A DNA stretch of 64,000 nucleotides from Roseiarcus sp963696665 (GCA_963696665.1 CAVOLE010000004.1:248001-312000); one strand, 5' to 3'; positions 44,682-53,210 are shown, counted from the first letter of the stretch. Numbers and translations are program-made. The notes: generated from the sequence alone by a model not told the origin.

Positions 44682-45431
44682 TCAGCTGTCCGTCTCAATG
44701 GCCGCGATTATTTTGTCGAGCCATTCCTTTGGGTCGCGCTGCTCGCCGATGTCGGCGACAAACTCTTGTCCGACGATCACGCGAAGCGTGCCGTCCTCGC
44801 ACCAGCGCCAGGTTCGTTGGGTAAGCTCAGTTTCGCGCAAGCATTGGGAAACGCACCAATATGAGGCCGGGCCGCCGGGCTTCGTCAGACGCAGAATGTC
44901 GCACGCTTTCTTCGCCTTCCTGCCGCGGCCCATGTAGATCGTGTTGTTCTTCTGCCACTTTCCGCCATTATCCCATTTTGCAATAGTATGCGGGTGCTGG
45001 CGAGGCGGTCCCTGCACTTCTTGTCCAGTTGGGTGACAGCCAATCGGGAGTACATTCTCGACCTTGAGATAGCCGAAGATGCGGTGGTGGCGATCGTTGT
45101 CGTCAGGCTTGGCAAACAGGCCGAAGAACAGAAAAATATCACCCTCTCCCACTTGTCGGTTTTCCAAGACACCTTGCGCGCCGCCCGTCTGGCCAAAGGC
45201 GCATTTGTCGTCCCAGAACATCGGGTCCTCGTGGCAAGGACTGCCGGCGGCCAAATCGCCTTTCACTTTAACCTTGGACAAGGCGTCGCCAAGGCCGAGA
45301 TGGTCATAGGTGGAGACGCTCGGATATTTGTCGGTGGGAATGGGCAGGCTGTGCGGCACACCATCGATGATCGGCGAGGGCACACCGCCGAACGTGGTGT
45401 CAAAGCCTTTCCGGCTGAATATGATCTTCAT
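44682..45431 (-). CDS. Nmad3-like (nucleotide modification associated domain 3) protein
   Basis: A 249-aa protein starting MKIIFSRKGFDTTFGGVPSP, the N-terminal signature I associate with the Nmad3 family, proposed from genome-context studies to work with modified DNA bases. Other features are DHLGLGDALSKVKVKGDLAA, CHEDPMFWDDK, an IFLFFGLFAK segment, GYLKVENVLPIG and ILRLTKPGGPASYWC. ATG 45431 has AGGAGGGCG upstream; the frame extends 27 codons further back without family sequence. No base-modifying enzyme or restriction gene is adjacent, so its role here is unclear. Family assignment is from memory of the motif. Confidence 0.65.
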   Translation of the reverse strand: MKIIFSRKGFDTTFGGVPSPIIDGVPHSLPIPTDKYPSVSTYDHLGLGDALSKVKVKGDLAAGSPCHEDPMFWDDKCAFGQTGGAQGVLENRQVGEGDIFLFFGLFAKPDDNDRHHRIFGYLKVENVLPIGCHPTGQEVQGPPRQHPHTIAKWDNGGKWQKNNTIYMGRGRKAKKACDILRLTKPGGPASYWCVSQCLRETELTQRTWRWCEDGTLRVIVGQEFVADIGEQRDPKEWLDKIIAAIETDS

Positions 45432-45630
45432 GCACGCCCTCCTAAAGCGTTCCTCGTTGGACGACTGCGGCTGACGACGACGCGCTTCTGACCAGCGCGG
45501 CGCCATCGCCACATTCTCCTCGATAGTACGCTCAATCTAACGCTGCGCCTCAGTTATTTTCGGACCTGCGCGAGGGGTGCGGCTACAATCGTTTTTCCCG
45601 CGCCGCGCGGCGCATGAAATCGGAGCCCTC

Positions 45631-46677
45631 ATGCAGTTTGGCGCTTACACCTTCGTCGAGACCCGGCGCGATCCGAAGACCGGCGAGCCAGTCGATGTCG
45701 ACAAGAGCTTCGCTGACGTCATCGAGCAGATCGAGCTCGCCGACCGGGTCGGCCTCGATGTGTTCGGGCTCGGCGAACATCATCGGCCGGATTATGCTGT
45801 CTCGGCGCCGGTGGTGGCGCTGGCCGCGGCCGCTGCGCGCACCAAGCGCATTCGCTTGACGAGCGCAGTGACAGTGCTGTCGTCCGACGATCCGGTGCGC
45901 GTATATCAGCAATTCGCCACGCTCGATCTCATCTCCGGCGGTCGGGCCGAGATCATGGCTGGGCGTGGCTCGTTCATCGAATCCTTTCCGCTGTTCGGCT
46001 ACGACCTCGACGACTATGACGAACTGTTCGCCGAGAAGCTCGATCTTCTGCTTGCACTCCGCGCCGAGCCCCGGATCACGTGGAAAGGCCGACATCGGGC
46101 GCCGCTCAACGACCAGGGCGTCTATCCGCGCGCGCTGCAACAGCCGCTGCCCGTGTGGATCGCCTCCGGCGGCACGCCGCAATCGGTCACGCGCGCCGGC
46201 GCGCTCGCTCTCCCGCTGGCGATCGCCATCATCGGCGGGCCGCCGTTCCGGTTTGGACCGCTCGCGGAACTGTATCGCGAAGCGGGCCGCCGCGCCGGCG
46301 TCGCGCCCGACAGGCTCAAGGTCGGAATCAATGGCCATGGCTTCCTCGCCGACACCGCCAAAGCCGCGGTCGATGCGTTCTTCGGTCCTTATGCCGAGGT
46401 GATGAGCCGCATCGGGCGCGAGCGCGGCTGGCCGCCCTTGTCGCGCGCGCAATTCGATCAGGACCGCGGTCCACGCGGACATTTGATCGTCGGAACGCCC
46501 GACGACGCCGTCGCCGAAATCCTCGCCCAGCACGAGGTCTTCCGCCACGACCGCTATCTCATGCAGATGGCCGTCGGCGCCCAGCCGCAGGCCGCGATCC
46601 TGCGCTCGATCGAGCTTCTTGGCGCGGTGGTCGCCCCCAAGGTGCGGGCGGAACTCGCGAAGCGGAGGGTGGCGTGA
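45631..46677 (+). CDS. LLM class flavin-dependent oxidoreductase
   Basis: Luciferase-like monooxygenase of 348 aa, using reduced flavin. The start MQFGAYTFVETRRDPKTGEP is followed by GLDVFGLGEHHRPDYAVSAP, RIRLTSAVTVLSSDDPVRVY and GRAEIMAGRGSFIESFPLFG, a standard LLM core. GTPDDAVAEILAQHE lies in the C-terminal part. ATG 45631 with CGGAG upstream is chosen over an upstream ATG at 45577 that adds no family sequence. Its last 112 bp recur at 50313-50426, beyond the PEP-CTERM cluster. Confidence 0.9.
   Translation: MQFGAYTFVETRRDPKTGEPVDVDKSFADVIEQIELADRVGLDVFGLGEHHRPDYAVSAPVVALAAAAARTKRIRLTSAVTVLSSDDPVRVYQQFATLDLISGGRAEIMAGRGSFIESFPLFGYDLDDYDELFAEKLDLLLALRAEPRITWKGRHRAPLNDQGVYPRALQQPLPVWIASGGTPQSVTRAGALALPLAIAIIGGPPFRFGPLAELYREAGRRAGVAPDRLKVGINGHGFLADTAKAAVDAFFGPYAEVMSRIGRERGWPPLSRAQFDQDRGPRGHLIVGTPDDAVAEILAQHEVFRHDRYLMQMAVGAQPQAAILRSIELLGAVVAPKVRAELAKRRVA
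46566..46677 (+). repeat. Direct repeat copy A (3' end of LLM gene)
   Basis: These 112 bp are nearly identical to 50313-50426. Shared runs include GCGATCCTGCGCTCGATCGA and GGCGCGGTGGTCGCCCCCAA. The copies bound a 3.7-kb segment that holds the PEP-CTERM cluster. Confidence 0.85.
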
Positions 46678-46782
46678 ATTTGCTCATAATTCGCGCGAAT
46701 TAGGCGTTCGGAGACGGTCCTCGATCTGGGTCAAAATGCCGCGAAAATATGCAAAGTATTGCGAGTATGACAAAGTATGACC

Positions 46783-46811
46783 TTGACAATAAAAGCTGCG
46801 CCTGCCCTAAT
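46783..46811 (+). promoter_or_regulatory. Possible sigma-70-like promoter of the first cluster PEP-CTERM gene
   Basis: TTGACA at 46783-46788 and CCTAAT at 46806-46811 are separated by 17 bp, 52 bp before the ATG at 46863. The -10 matches four of six consensus bases. A short direct repeat, CAAAGTAT, precedes it. Confidence 0.35.
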
Positions 46812-46862
46812 GTTGCCCTCTAGTCACGACGTTCCGATGTGGAGCGTTGAGGGGGAACAATC

Positions 46863-47453
46863 ATGAAAACTACTTTAATCACTGGCGTAGTCGCTGGCCT
46901 ATCGTGTCTTTTTGCCTACGGATCAGCCGACGCTTTCGGAGTCCGCTACGAATTCGCTGGCGTCAACGACCCGGGAATACATGGTGGCGGCGTGGTGCTT
47001 TTGACCCCAACCGGAACCCCCGGCGCGTGGTTTCCGACCGCAATCACGGGGACCGTAACGGACGACCAGATTTCACCCGAGACTTACGTGTTTACGGGCG
47101 TCGTTCCGGTCGGTGACTATGGTTCGAACACCAATATCCTTTTTGTGCCGCCGACGACCAGCGGCGGCATTACGACCCCGGGATTTAACGATTACTTCGG
47201 CGCCGCATTCACCACCGACCTCGGCGTTGACTTCAATTTCGCGGCTCAGTCCGCGACCGGACCCTATGTTCTCGTGTTGAACAATTCGTCCCAGAATCCT
47301 CTTGGAGAGCGCTTCGTGCCGGGTTCTGACGAAATCATGGTCACGAGTTTTTCGACTGTTCCTGAATTGTCGACTTGGGCAATGCTGTGCTTGGGGTTCG
47401 TTGGGCTCGGACTGGCCAGCGCCGTGCGAGGCCGCAAGACCGCTGCTGCCTAG
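46863..47453 (+). CDS. PEPxxWAM-CTERM type surface protein, variant motif
   Basis: A 196-aa exported protein. The signal peptide is MKTTLITGVVAGLSCLFAYG, and the mature part is beta-rich with many Thr, Gly and Asn (TPTGTPGAWFPTAITGTVTD). The C-terminus is VPELSTWAMLCLGFVGLGLA with a basic tail (RGRKTAAA). The usual Pro of PEP is Leu here (PELSTWAM), an unusual substitution in an otherwise canonical sorting signal. GAGGGGGAA precedes the ATG. It is the first gene of a four-gene PEP-CTERM group. Confidence 0.82.
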   Translation: MKTTLITGVVAGLSCLFAYGSADAFGVRYEFAGVNDPGIHGGGVVLLTPTGTPGAWFPTAITGTVTDDQISPETYVFTGVVPVGDYGSNTNILFVPPTTSGGITTPGFNDYFGAAFTTDLGVDFNFAAQSATGPYVLVLNNSSQNPLGERFVPGSDEIMVTSFSTVPELSTWAMLCLGFVGLGLASAVRGRKTAAA

Positions 47454-48117
47454 TTAAGAAAAACGCCAAGTTTTGCCATCGCACATGGCCAGGCTCTAAC
47501 CCGGGCGGCATGGCCAAGCGCTGCGAGGGTGCGCGCGCGCTGACGCGGCCTCTGACTCGTGTGACGAGCGCCGCGACGCGCGTCTCGCGCGCGCGGCTCG
47601 ACCTGCGACTTGCCATTTGATTGTCGTCTTAGAGATTATTCAAGCTGATAGATGCTACAACGCCGCACAAGCACTGCCAGGCTAACGCAGCCCAGCTGCT
47701 AGCGCCGTGAGCTGACGAGCCGCCCAACGAGAATGGCGAGAGAACCAGTGTAACGACTGATACGGTGCTATCCGATACGAGTTAGACGCGCTCTAGGCGT
47801 CGCTCGGCCGCGGAGGCGCTCGCGAGAGCCAACGCGGCCGGGGACGACAAACTCCGATGTGGCAGCGCGCCGACGCAATGTCGCGGCTGACAGATGTTGA
47901 CATCCGTATAGCGACTAGGTTGTACTACGCTGAATATGCAGCTTTATTAGCTGCCTTAGATTCTACAACTAGAAGGTTGCGTGACAGTTTTATGACTTAA
48001 CGTCGACATTACATTGACAGTGCGTATAAATCAGTTGACAAGAATAGCTTGATGTCGTCTGGTGAGCTAGATCGCGGATGGTCGCGTTAACCACACAACA
48101 AATCATGGGGTCAGCTC
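47454..48117. other. 664-bp intergenic region, AT-richer, no gene seen
   Basis: This stretch between two PEP-CTERM genes has no open frame with family sequence. From about 47,930 the base composition becomes more AT-rich than the surroundings. TTGACA-like hexamers occur at 48014 and 48034 but without good -10 partners. It may contain decayed coding sequence. Confidence 0.4.
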
Positions 48118-48846
48118 ATGAAGCCTGTCACGTCTGCTGTGCTGGCACTCATCTGGGGATGTCGCTGGCTTTACTGCCCTGCTGACGCGACGCTGCATTC
48201 ACGGTCGGGATTTCTGGGACCGATCAGCTTTACCTGCGTTGACAACGACACCGCCTGCGACACCAACCTAGCTGTGGCAGACGACACTGAACATGACTTT
48301 GATGGACTGTGGTAACGGATGTCGTTGTTCAGTCATCCGGCAATTCGGGCCACCCCGCCGTGCCAAGCCTATCCTATTGATCGGCTCGCTCCCGAATGGC
48401 TCAGGCGAGAAATGGGACGCTGATTTCGCGGTTAGCGACACCGACTTGAGGGGTCCGCTAACTCGATTAAACGCGGATGCGTCGTTTACGAGCGCGGACG
48501 GTTCGAACGTTATGCGAATTGGTTCGCCGACCCGAGTAACACTCAGGGGGAGAACACCCCCACAGAGCGCCAGGAATGGAACTCGATGACACCGAGTTTG
48601 AGGCTCCGGGGGCCGCGGCTTCCGAATCATGACCGGCTCTCAGTTGAGCTGACTCCTCAGCGATCAGGGGACCTTGTTCCGGTGGCGGTGGGTGCGGTAA
48701 GTGGAGGACAGAGCGCCACGTTTTCTTTCGGCTCCGCACCCGAGCCCTCCACTTGGGCGATGATGATCCTCGGGTTCGCCGGCCTTGGCTACGCGGGCTG
48801 GCGCTCACGGCGAAGCGCGTTTCAACTACAATCTAGCCAAAAATAA
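48118..48846 (+). pseudogene. PEPxxWAM-CTERM protein, degraded by several frameshifts
   Basis: Start ATG 48118 encodes a signal peptide (MKPVTSAVLALIWG) and the mature start FLGPISFTCVDNDTACDTNL. Later in-frame pieces in different frames read VVVQSSGNSGHPAVPSLS, LIGSLPNGSGEKWDADFAVS then LNADASFTSADGSNVMRIG, and finally AVSGGQSATFSFGSAPEPST followed by WAMMILGFAGLGYAGWRSRR. The fragments line up in one protein order, so the gene was once intact. At least three shifts are needed to join them. A hairpin terminator follows. Confidence 0.72.
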
Positions 48847-48849
48847 AAG

Positions 48850-48868
48850 GGGCGGCCGAAAGCCGCCC
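48850..48868 (+). terminator. GC-rich hairpin terminator after the degraded PEP-CTERM gene
   Basis: GGGCGGC (48850-48856) and GCCGCCC (48862-48868) form a perfect 7-bp stem around CGAAA, just after the stop codon. TCTCG follows rather than a pure T-run. A decayed copy of this block and the next 30 bases recurs at 50260-50311. Confidence 0.6.
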
Positions 48869-48994
48869 TCTCGCGTGCCTTACGAGTTACACTCAGCCTA
48901 CTCAGCAGATGTCCGGTCGGCGAGAGCGAAGAGGAGAACAAGCGACCAGAGCGCGCTTTGTTTTGGTTTTTGCTTTCCAACAGGGGGTTGTGAA

Positions 48995-49558
48995 ATGCGC
49001 TATCCATGCAAATCCGCAATCGCGGGCGCGGCTTTCCTCGTGACTTGTCTTGCGCTGAGCGGTTTACCTGCCAAAGCCGAGGTGTTTGATTTCAGTTTTT
49101 CACCTGACGCCTTTGGCACGTTCACCACCGGCGCCGCTGCGGCCGATCCAGGCTACGAGCTCATCACCGGCCTGACGTTCGACCTCCTGTCAGGGACCGA
49201 CGATGGCGGCAATCCCTTTTCTCTTACCAACGCGGTGGCGTTCGACCTTCTGCCAGGCGCCGCGTTCAACCCGACAACCGGGGCCTTCATAAATCATTCC
49301 GGTGGAAACACATTCGACGATATTGGAGGTTTCGAATTGCCGGGCGCCAGCATCCATCCTCTGTCGTTTTCCGTCGGTAGCGACGGGGTCGGCGGAGATC
49401 TATATGTAGGCGGGAGTTTCTTTGTCTCTGGCGCTCTTACAATAACCCCTACAATAACGCCTGTGCCAGAACCGCAAACATGGGCGATGTTGATTCTCGG
49501 CTTCGGCGGCCTCGGCTATTTCGCGCATCGGCGGTCACGAAAACCCACATTTGCCTAG
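48995..49558 (+). CDS. PEPxxWAM-CTERM type surface protein
   Basis: A 187-aa exported protein from ATG 48995 (CAGGGGG upstream). The signal peptide is MRYPCKSAIAGAAFLVTCLA, cleaved near AKA. The mature region (FDFSFSPDAFGTFTTGAAAA, YELITGLTFDLLSGTDDGGN, VGGDLYVGGSFFVSG) is beta-rich and fits the small Choice-of-anchor type domains seen with PEP-CTERM. The C-terminus is VPEPQTWAMLILGFGGLGYF then HRRSRK. It is intact. A longer frame upstream of this ATG adds no plausible sequence. Confidence 0.85.
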   Translation: MRYPCKSAIAGAAFLVTCLALSGLPAKAEVFDFSFSPDAFGTFTTGAAAADPGYELITGLTFDLLSGTDDGGNPFSLTNAVAFDLLPGAAFNPTTGAFINHSGGNTFDDIGGFELPGASIHPLSFSVGSDGVGGDLYVGGSFFVSGALTITPTITPVPEPQTWAMLILGFGGLGYFAHRRSRKPTFA

Positions 49559-49648
49559 GGTTGGAATTGTCAGACGAACGAAGCGAGCTCAACGACTTTT
49601 CACTGTTGAGCAGCGTGGGCCCGCCAAAGGCAGTCATGGAGAAATTCA

Positions 49649-50246
49649 ATGAAGTGTTTGGCGATTCTTAGCGCTGGCTGGTTTTCTTTTGTGTTCAGCG
49701 CCGTTGCGAGCAGCGGTGGTTTTGGACCAGAGCAATCCCGCGCATCGGATCCGCTTAAATGATGCGTTTGAATTTCAGCAGCAAGTTACGGGAGGAAAGT
49801 CCGGATTGCTCGCGGGGATTGAGCTTTTCGGCAACAGCGCAAGCGATCTTGTGCGCATAGCCGTTGTCGATGCCTTCAAAAACGGACCCTTTGCCTTTTC
49901 GGAAATTGTCACTTTGAACAACGGTGGATTTTTCATCGATACGAGCGCGGCAAACATAGATCTTTCGGTGGGCGAAACGTTTGTCATTGATGTTAGCGAG
50001 GGCACTCACGTTACCCAAGCTCTAGCCGGGTCAGATCATTCCTACTCAGGCGGCGGTCTATTCGTGAAGGAGGGCGCAGGTCTGATAGTAGAACTTCCTA
50101 ACTACAGTATGGCGTTTCAGACCTTTGTGGGTACTGCTACTACCGTGCCCGAGCCCTCGACCTGGGCTATGATAATCTTGGGGTTTGCCGGCCTTGGCTA
50201 CGCCGGCCGGCGCGCGCAGCGAAAGCCCGCGGCGCTCACGGCCTAA
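49649..50246 (+). pseudogene. PEPxxWAM-CTERM protein, frameshift in the signal peptide
   Basis: About 198 aa if repaired. ATG 49649 (GGAG upstream) encodes MKCLAIL, then one extra base near 49670 disrupts the hydrophobic core. Dropping it gives ALAGFLLCSAPLRAAVVLDQ and the intact mature protein, rich in beta structure (AGIELFGNSASDLVRIAVVD). It ends VPEPSTWAMIILGFAGLGYA and a basic tail. Without repair, the only start in the right frame is TTG 49689, which would leave most of the signal peptide untranslated. Confidence 0.78.
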
Positions 50247-50312
50247 CCGTTGCCCAAACAAAAGGGCGGCCCGAAGACAACCCTCTCGGTGTGCCTTACG
50301 AGTTACACTCAG

Positions 50313-50426
50313 GATGTCGGTCGGCGAGCAGCCGCAAGACGCGATCCTGCGCTCGATCGAACTTCTCGGCGCGGTGGTCGCCCCCAAGGTGCGGGCGGAA
50401 CTCCGAAGCGGAAGGTTCAGGCGTGA
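50313..50426 (+). repeat. Direct repeat copy B (LLM gene 3' end)
   Basis: This matches 46566-46677 at most positions, including the final TGA region, with one missing base near 50404 (GAACTC-CGAAGCGG). It is not attached to any LLM gene. Confidence 0.85.
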
Positions 50427-50828
50427 CGGGCGCGGCGGTTGCGCCAGACAGGCTGCGTCATTGCGAGGAGCGAACCGACGAAGCAATCCAGGGAACGTAG
50501 GGCCCTTCATCTCCTGGATCGCCACGCCCTCGCTTGCGCTGGGGCTCGCGATGACGATCAACCTGAACGCAAATCGTCCTTTTGGGGCCACGCTTCGTCG
50601 GCTGGATCATGCTCGGTTTCTAGCCACGGCGCCACCGCCATGCGGGCGATTCTAAGCGAAGAACAGAAGTCGCGACAAATCATTTCTAAAAATCTAAGTC
50701 CGTGCTATACCTTTTCCCTCGCCGGATCGAACTCGCGCGCCAACGGCACAGCGGGAGGAGCGACGGTGTGGTTGTGGCTTTTGAGATACAATGTGACAGG
50801 AGGAGAGGTTTCCTTATTTGAATCCGCT

Positions 50829-50960
50829 GTAACCCATTGAAAAGTCTCGTTTCAGAAAAATAAACGCTAATAATCGCTAGCACTTTTACTAGCGTTTATG
50901 CGCATCCAGCTAGCGTTTACGTGCGTTTAGGCTCGTTTAGCTTGCGCTGAAGCCGCGTTT
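50829..50960. repeat. Decayed copy of the iteron-like element
   Basis: GTAACCCATTGAAAAGTCT (50829-50847) is identical to 18099-18117. It is followed by TAAACGCTAA, TAATCGCTAG, then ACTAGCGTTTA, TAGCGTTTA and three GxxCGTTTA units. The order is the same as at 18131-18200 but the units are degenerate. Confidence 0.75.
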
Positions 50961-50969
50961 ACGTACGCC

Positions 50970-51971
50970 TCACGGCTTCTCCCACGATCCGCTCTTGGCG
51001 GAGCGGAAGAGGGCGTCGATGACGCGCATGTTCAAGATCGCGTCCTCGATCGGGAACTCGAGGGGCGGGCCGTCGACGATGGCGCGGGAGAAGGCGTCGC
51101 CCTGCAGCGTGTATTGATCGCAGACCGGGAAGGTCTCGATCCGTCGCCCACCGCCAAGGAGATCGGCGCCGGGGTCGATGGCGATTTCGGTCGGCCGATC
51201 GATCGGGGCGTTGAAAGGGATCATGACCTCGATCCGGCCCTGGTCCCCCACGATCGTCACGCGCTGATGCGCTGACGATTGGGTGCCCACGGTGAAGGTC
51301 AGATGCCGTCCGCCGGGGAACTCGAGAAGAGCGCTCGTGAGGCGATCGGTCTTGAACTTGGCGTCCCAGTCGATCGTCGCGACGACCCGGGTCGGCTCGG
51401 CGCCGAATACGAAGCGCGCGGTGAGAATGGCGTAGCAGCCGATGTCGTAAAGCCCGCCGCCGCCCGGCGGGCGGTTGCGCACATTGTCTGGATCAAGCAG
51501 CCGGTAGGAGAAGAAGGTTTGGATAGCCTGCGTCTCCCCGATCGACCCGTCCCTCGCGAGCTCGCGGGCGCGGCGCCATTGCGGGTGGAAACGCACCATG
51601 AAGGCCTCGGCGACCAGTTTGCCGGATCGGTTGCGCGCGTCGATCAGCGGACGCGCCTCCTCGGCGTTGAGCGCGATCGGCTTCTCGCAAAGCACGTGCT
51701 TGCCGGCTGCGAGCGCGCGAAGCGTCCAAGGCACGTGCCCCTCATTGGGCAGCGGATTGTAGATCGCCTCGATCTCTTTATCGGCGAGCAGGTCCTCATA
51801 GGAACCGTATGCGCGCGGGATGCCGAGCTTGTCCGCGGCCGCCTTCGCCTTGCCGATCTCGCGCGAGGCGATTCCCGTGATCTCCGAGACCTCGCCCCGC
51901 TGCATCGCCGGGATCACCTTTTCGACCGCGATCTTGGCGACGCCAATCACGCCCCACTTCACCTTGCGCAA
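50970..51971 (-). CDS. Gfo/Idh/MocA family oxidoreductase
   Basis: NAD(P)-dependent sugar or inositol-type dehydrogenase of 333 aa. The Rossmann start is VKWGVIGVAKIAVEKVIPAM, followed by YEDLLADKEIEAIYNPLPNE and HVLCEKPIALNAEEARPL, the conserved EKP motif. GLYDIGCYAILTARFVFG is the catalytic-domain signature (GxYDxGCY). It follows an aldo/keto reductase gene by 48 bp on the same strand, so the two may act on the same sugar-derived compound. Confidence 0.9.
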   Translation of the reverse strand: MRKVKWGVIGVAKIAVEKVIPAMQRGEVSEITGIASREIGKAKAAADKLGIPRAYGSYEDLLADKEIEAIYNPLPNEGHVPWTLRALAAGKHVLCEKPIALNAEEARPLIDARNRSGKLVAEAFMVRFHPQWRRARELARDGSIGETQAIQTFFSYRLLDPDNVRNRPPGGGGLYDIGCYAILTARFVFGAEPTRVVATIDWDAKFKTDRLTSALLEFPGGRHLTFTVGTQSSAHQRVTIVGDQGRIEVMIPFNAPIDRPTEIAIDPGADLLGGGRRIETFPVCDQYTLQGDAFSRAIVDGPPLEFPIEDAILNMRVIDALFRSAKSGSWEKP

Positions 51972-52019
51972 TCGCTTTCCCTCCCGCTGAGATCGCTGGC
52001 CGGCCTAGGGCGGCGGAAA

Positions 52020-53060
52020 TCAGCCCTTCGCGGCGGGCACGCGGCCTTCAGCCTGCCGCGCCAGCATCCAGCCGGGATATTCGGGCTTGAGCGCGCTCGC
52101 CTCGTCGAGTTTCACAATCTCTTCCGGCCTGAGCGTGAGCTCCGCGGCGGCGAGGTTGTCATCGAGCTGCTCGATGGTCTTGGCGCCGATGATGACGCTC
52201 ATCACGCCCTTGCGTTGCAAAAGCCAGGCGAGCGCGACCCGCGCCACCGAGGAGCCGTGAGCCTTGGCGATCGGCGCCATGGCGTCGATGATGTCGTAGG
52301 CGCGCTCCTTGTCGACCGGCGGGAAATCGAAGGTCGTCCGGCGCGAATCGTTGTCGCCGCGCTTGTCGCGAGTGAATTTGCCGGAGAGGAATCCGCCGGC
52401 GAGCGGGCTCCACACCATCACGCCGAGGCCCTGGTCCTCGACCACCGGCACGATCTCGCGTTCGAGTTCGCGCCCAGCGATCGAGTAATAGGCCTGCACC
52501 GTCTCGAAGCGCGCGTAGCCGCGTTTGTCCGAGATGCCGAGCGCCTTCATGATCTGCCAGGCGGCGAGGTTCGAGCAGCCGATCGTGTTGACGAGACCAC
52601 GGCTCACGCAATCGTCGAGCGCGCGCAAGGTCTCCTCAAGCGGCGTCACGGGGTCGAATCCGTGGATCTGGTAGAGATCCACATGATCGAGCCCAAGCCG
52701 CTTCAAGCTGGCCGCAATCTGATCCATGATGTGGCCGCGCGACAGGCCCACGGAATTCGGGCCCGGTCCCATGCGGCTACGAACCTTGGTCGCGATGATA
52801 ACGTCCTCGCGCTTGACGCCGAGATCACGCAAGGCCTGGCCGACCTGAACCTCGGACTGGCCTTCCGAATAGACGTTGGCCGTGTCGATGAAATTGACGC
52901 CGGCCTTGAGGGCCCGACCGACGAGCTTGGTGGAGGCGGCCTGATCGAGCGTTCCGATATTGCGCCACATTGCGCCGGCGCTGCCGCCGTGAAAGGTCAT
53001 CGCTCCAAGACAGATTTCCGAGACATATTGGCCCGTGCGGCCAAGCGGTCGATAGCGCAT
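52020..53060 (-). CDS. Aldo/keto reductase
   Basis: A 346-aa AKR starting MRYRPLGRTGQYVSEICLGA. The tetrad is in FIDTANVYSEGQSE (Asp, Tyr), IATKVRSRMG (Lys) and LYQIHGFDPVTPLEE (His). It is similar in layout to the 34475-35455 protein but clearly distinct. It lies between the frcBCA transport genes and the Gfo/Idh/MocA gene on the same strand, which hints at a sugar-related substrate. Confidence 0.9.
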   Translation of the reverse strand: MRYRPLGRTGQYVSEICLGAMTFHGGSAGAMWRNIGTLDQAASTKLVGRALKAGVNFIDTANVYSEGQSEVQVGQALRDLGVKREDVIIATKVRSRMGPGPNSVGLSRGHIMDQIAASLKRLGLDHVDLYQIHGFDPVTPLEETLRALDDCVSRGLVNTIGCSNLAAWQIMKALGISDKRGYARFETVQAYYSIAGRELEREIVPVVEDQGLGVMVWSPLAGGFLSGKFTRDKRGDNDSRRTTFDFPPVDKERAYDIIDAMAPIAKAHGSSVARVALAWLLQRKGVMSVIIGAKTIEQLDDNLAAAELTLRPEEIVKLDEASALKPEYPGWMLARQAEGRVPAAKG

Positions 53061-53210
53061 GAAAAGACTGTCCTTATGTGGAAAGCGCCGCGCTCAGTCG
53101 CGCGGGCTGAAGAATGCCCCATTCAACCGCGACCGGCCCGTTTAGGCAAATCGCTGTTTCGTGACCGGCGTCGCGAGAGGGACTACGCCCGTTCCGCGAC
53201 GAAACGGGCG

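Larger units (their letters stand above)
50247..50969. repeat. 723-bp mosaic of repeats
   Basis: No gene is seen. In order it holds a decayed copy of the 48846-48899 terminator block (50260-50311), the second LLM 3'-end copy (50313-50426), a CGTCATTGCGAGGAGCGA..CTCGCGATGAC inverted repeat (about 50459-50556), and a decayed copy of the HTH-gene 3' end with its iteron-like array (about 50815-50960). Confidence 0.7.

Noticed and set aside
47341..47616. A 91-codon minus-strand frame at the end of the first cluster PEP-CTERM gene
   Set aside because: Arg/Ser-rich shadow overlapping a plausible coding region; no Shine-Dalgarno.
52645..52665. A tRNA T-loop-like GGTCGAATCC sequence
   Set aside because: It is inside the aldo/keto reductase gene and no acceptor or anticodon stems can be found around it.
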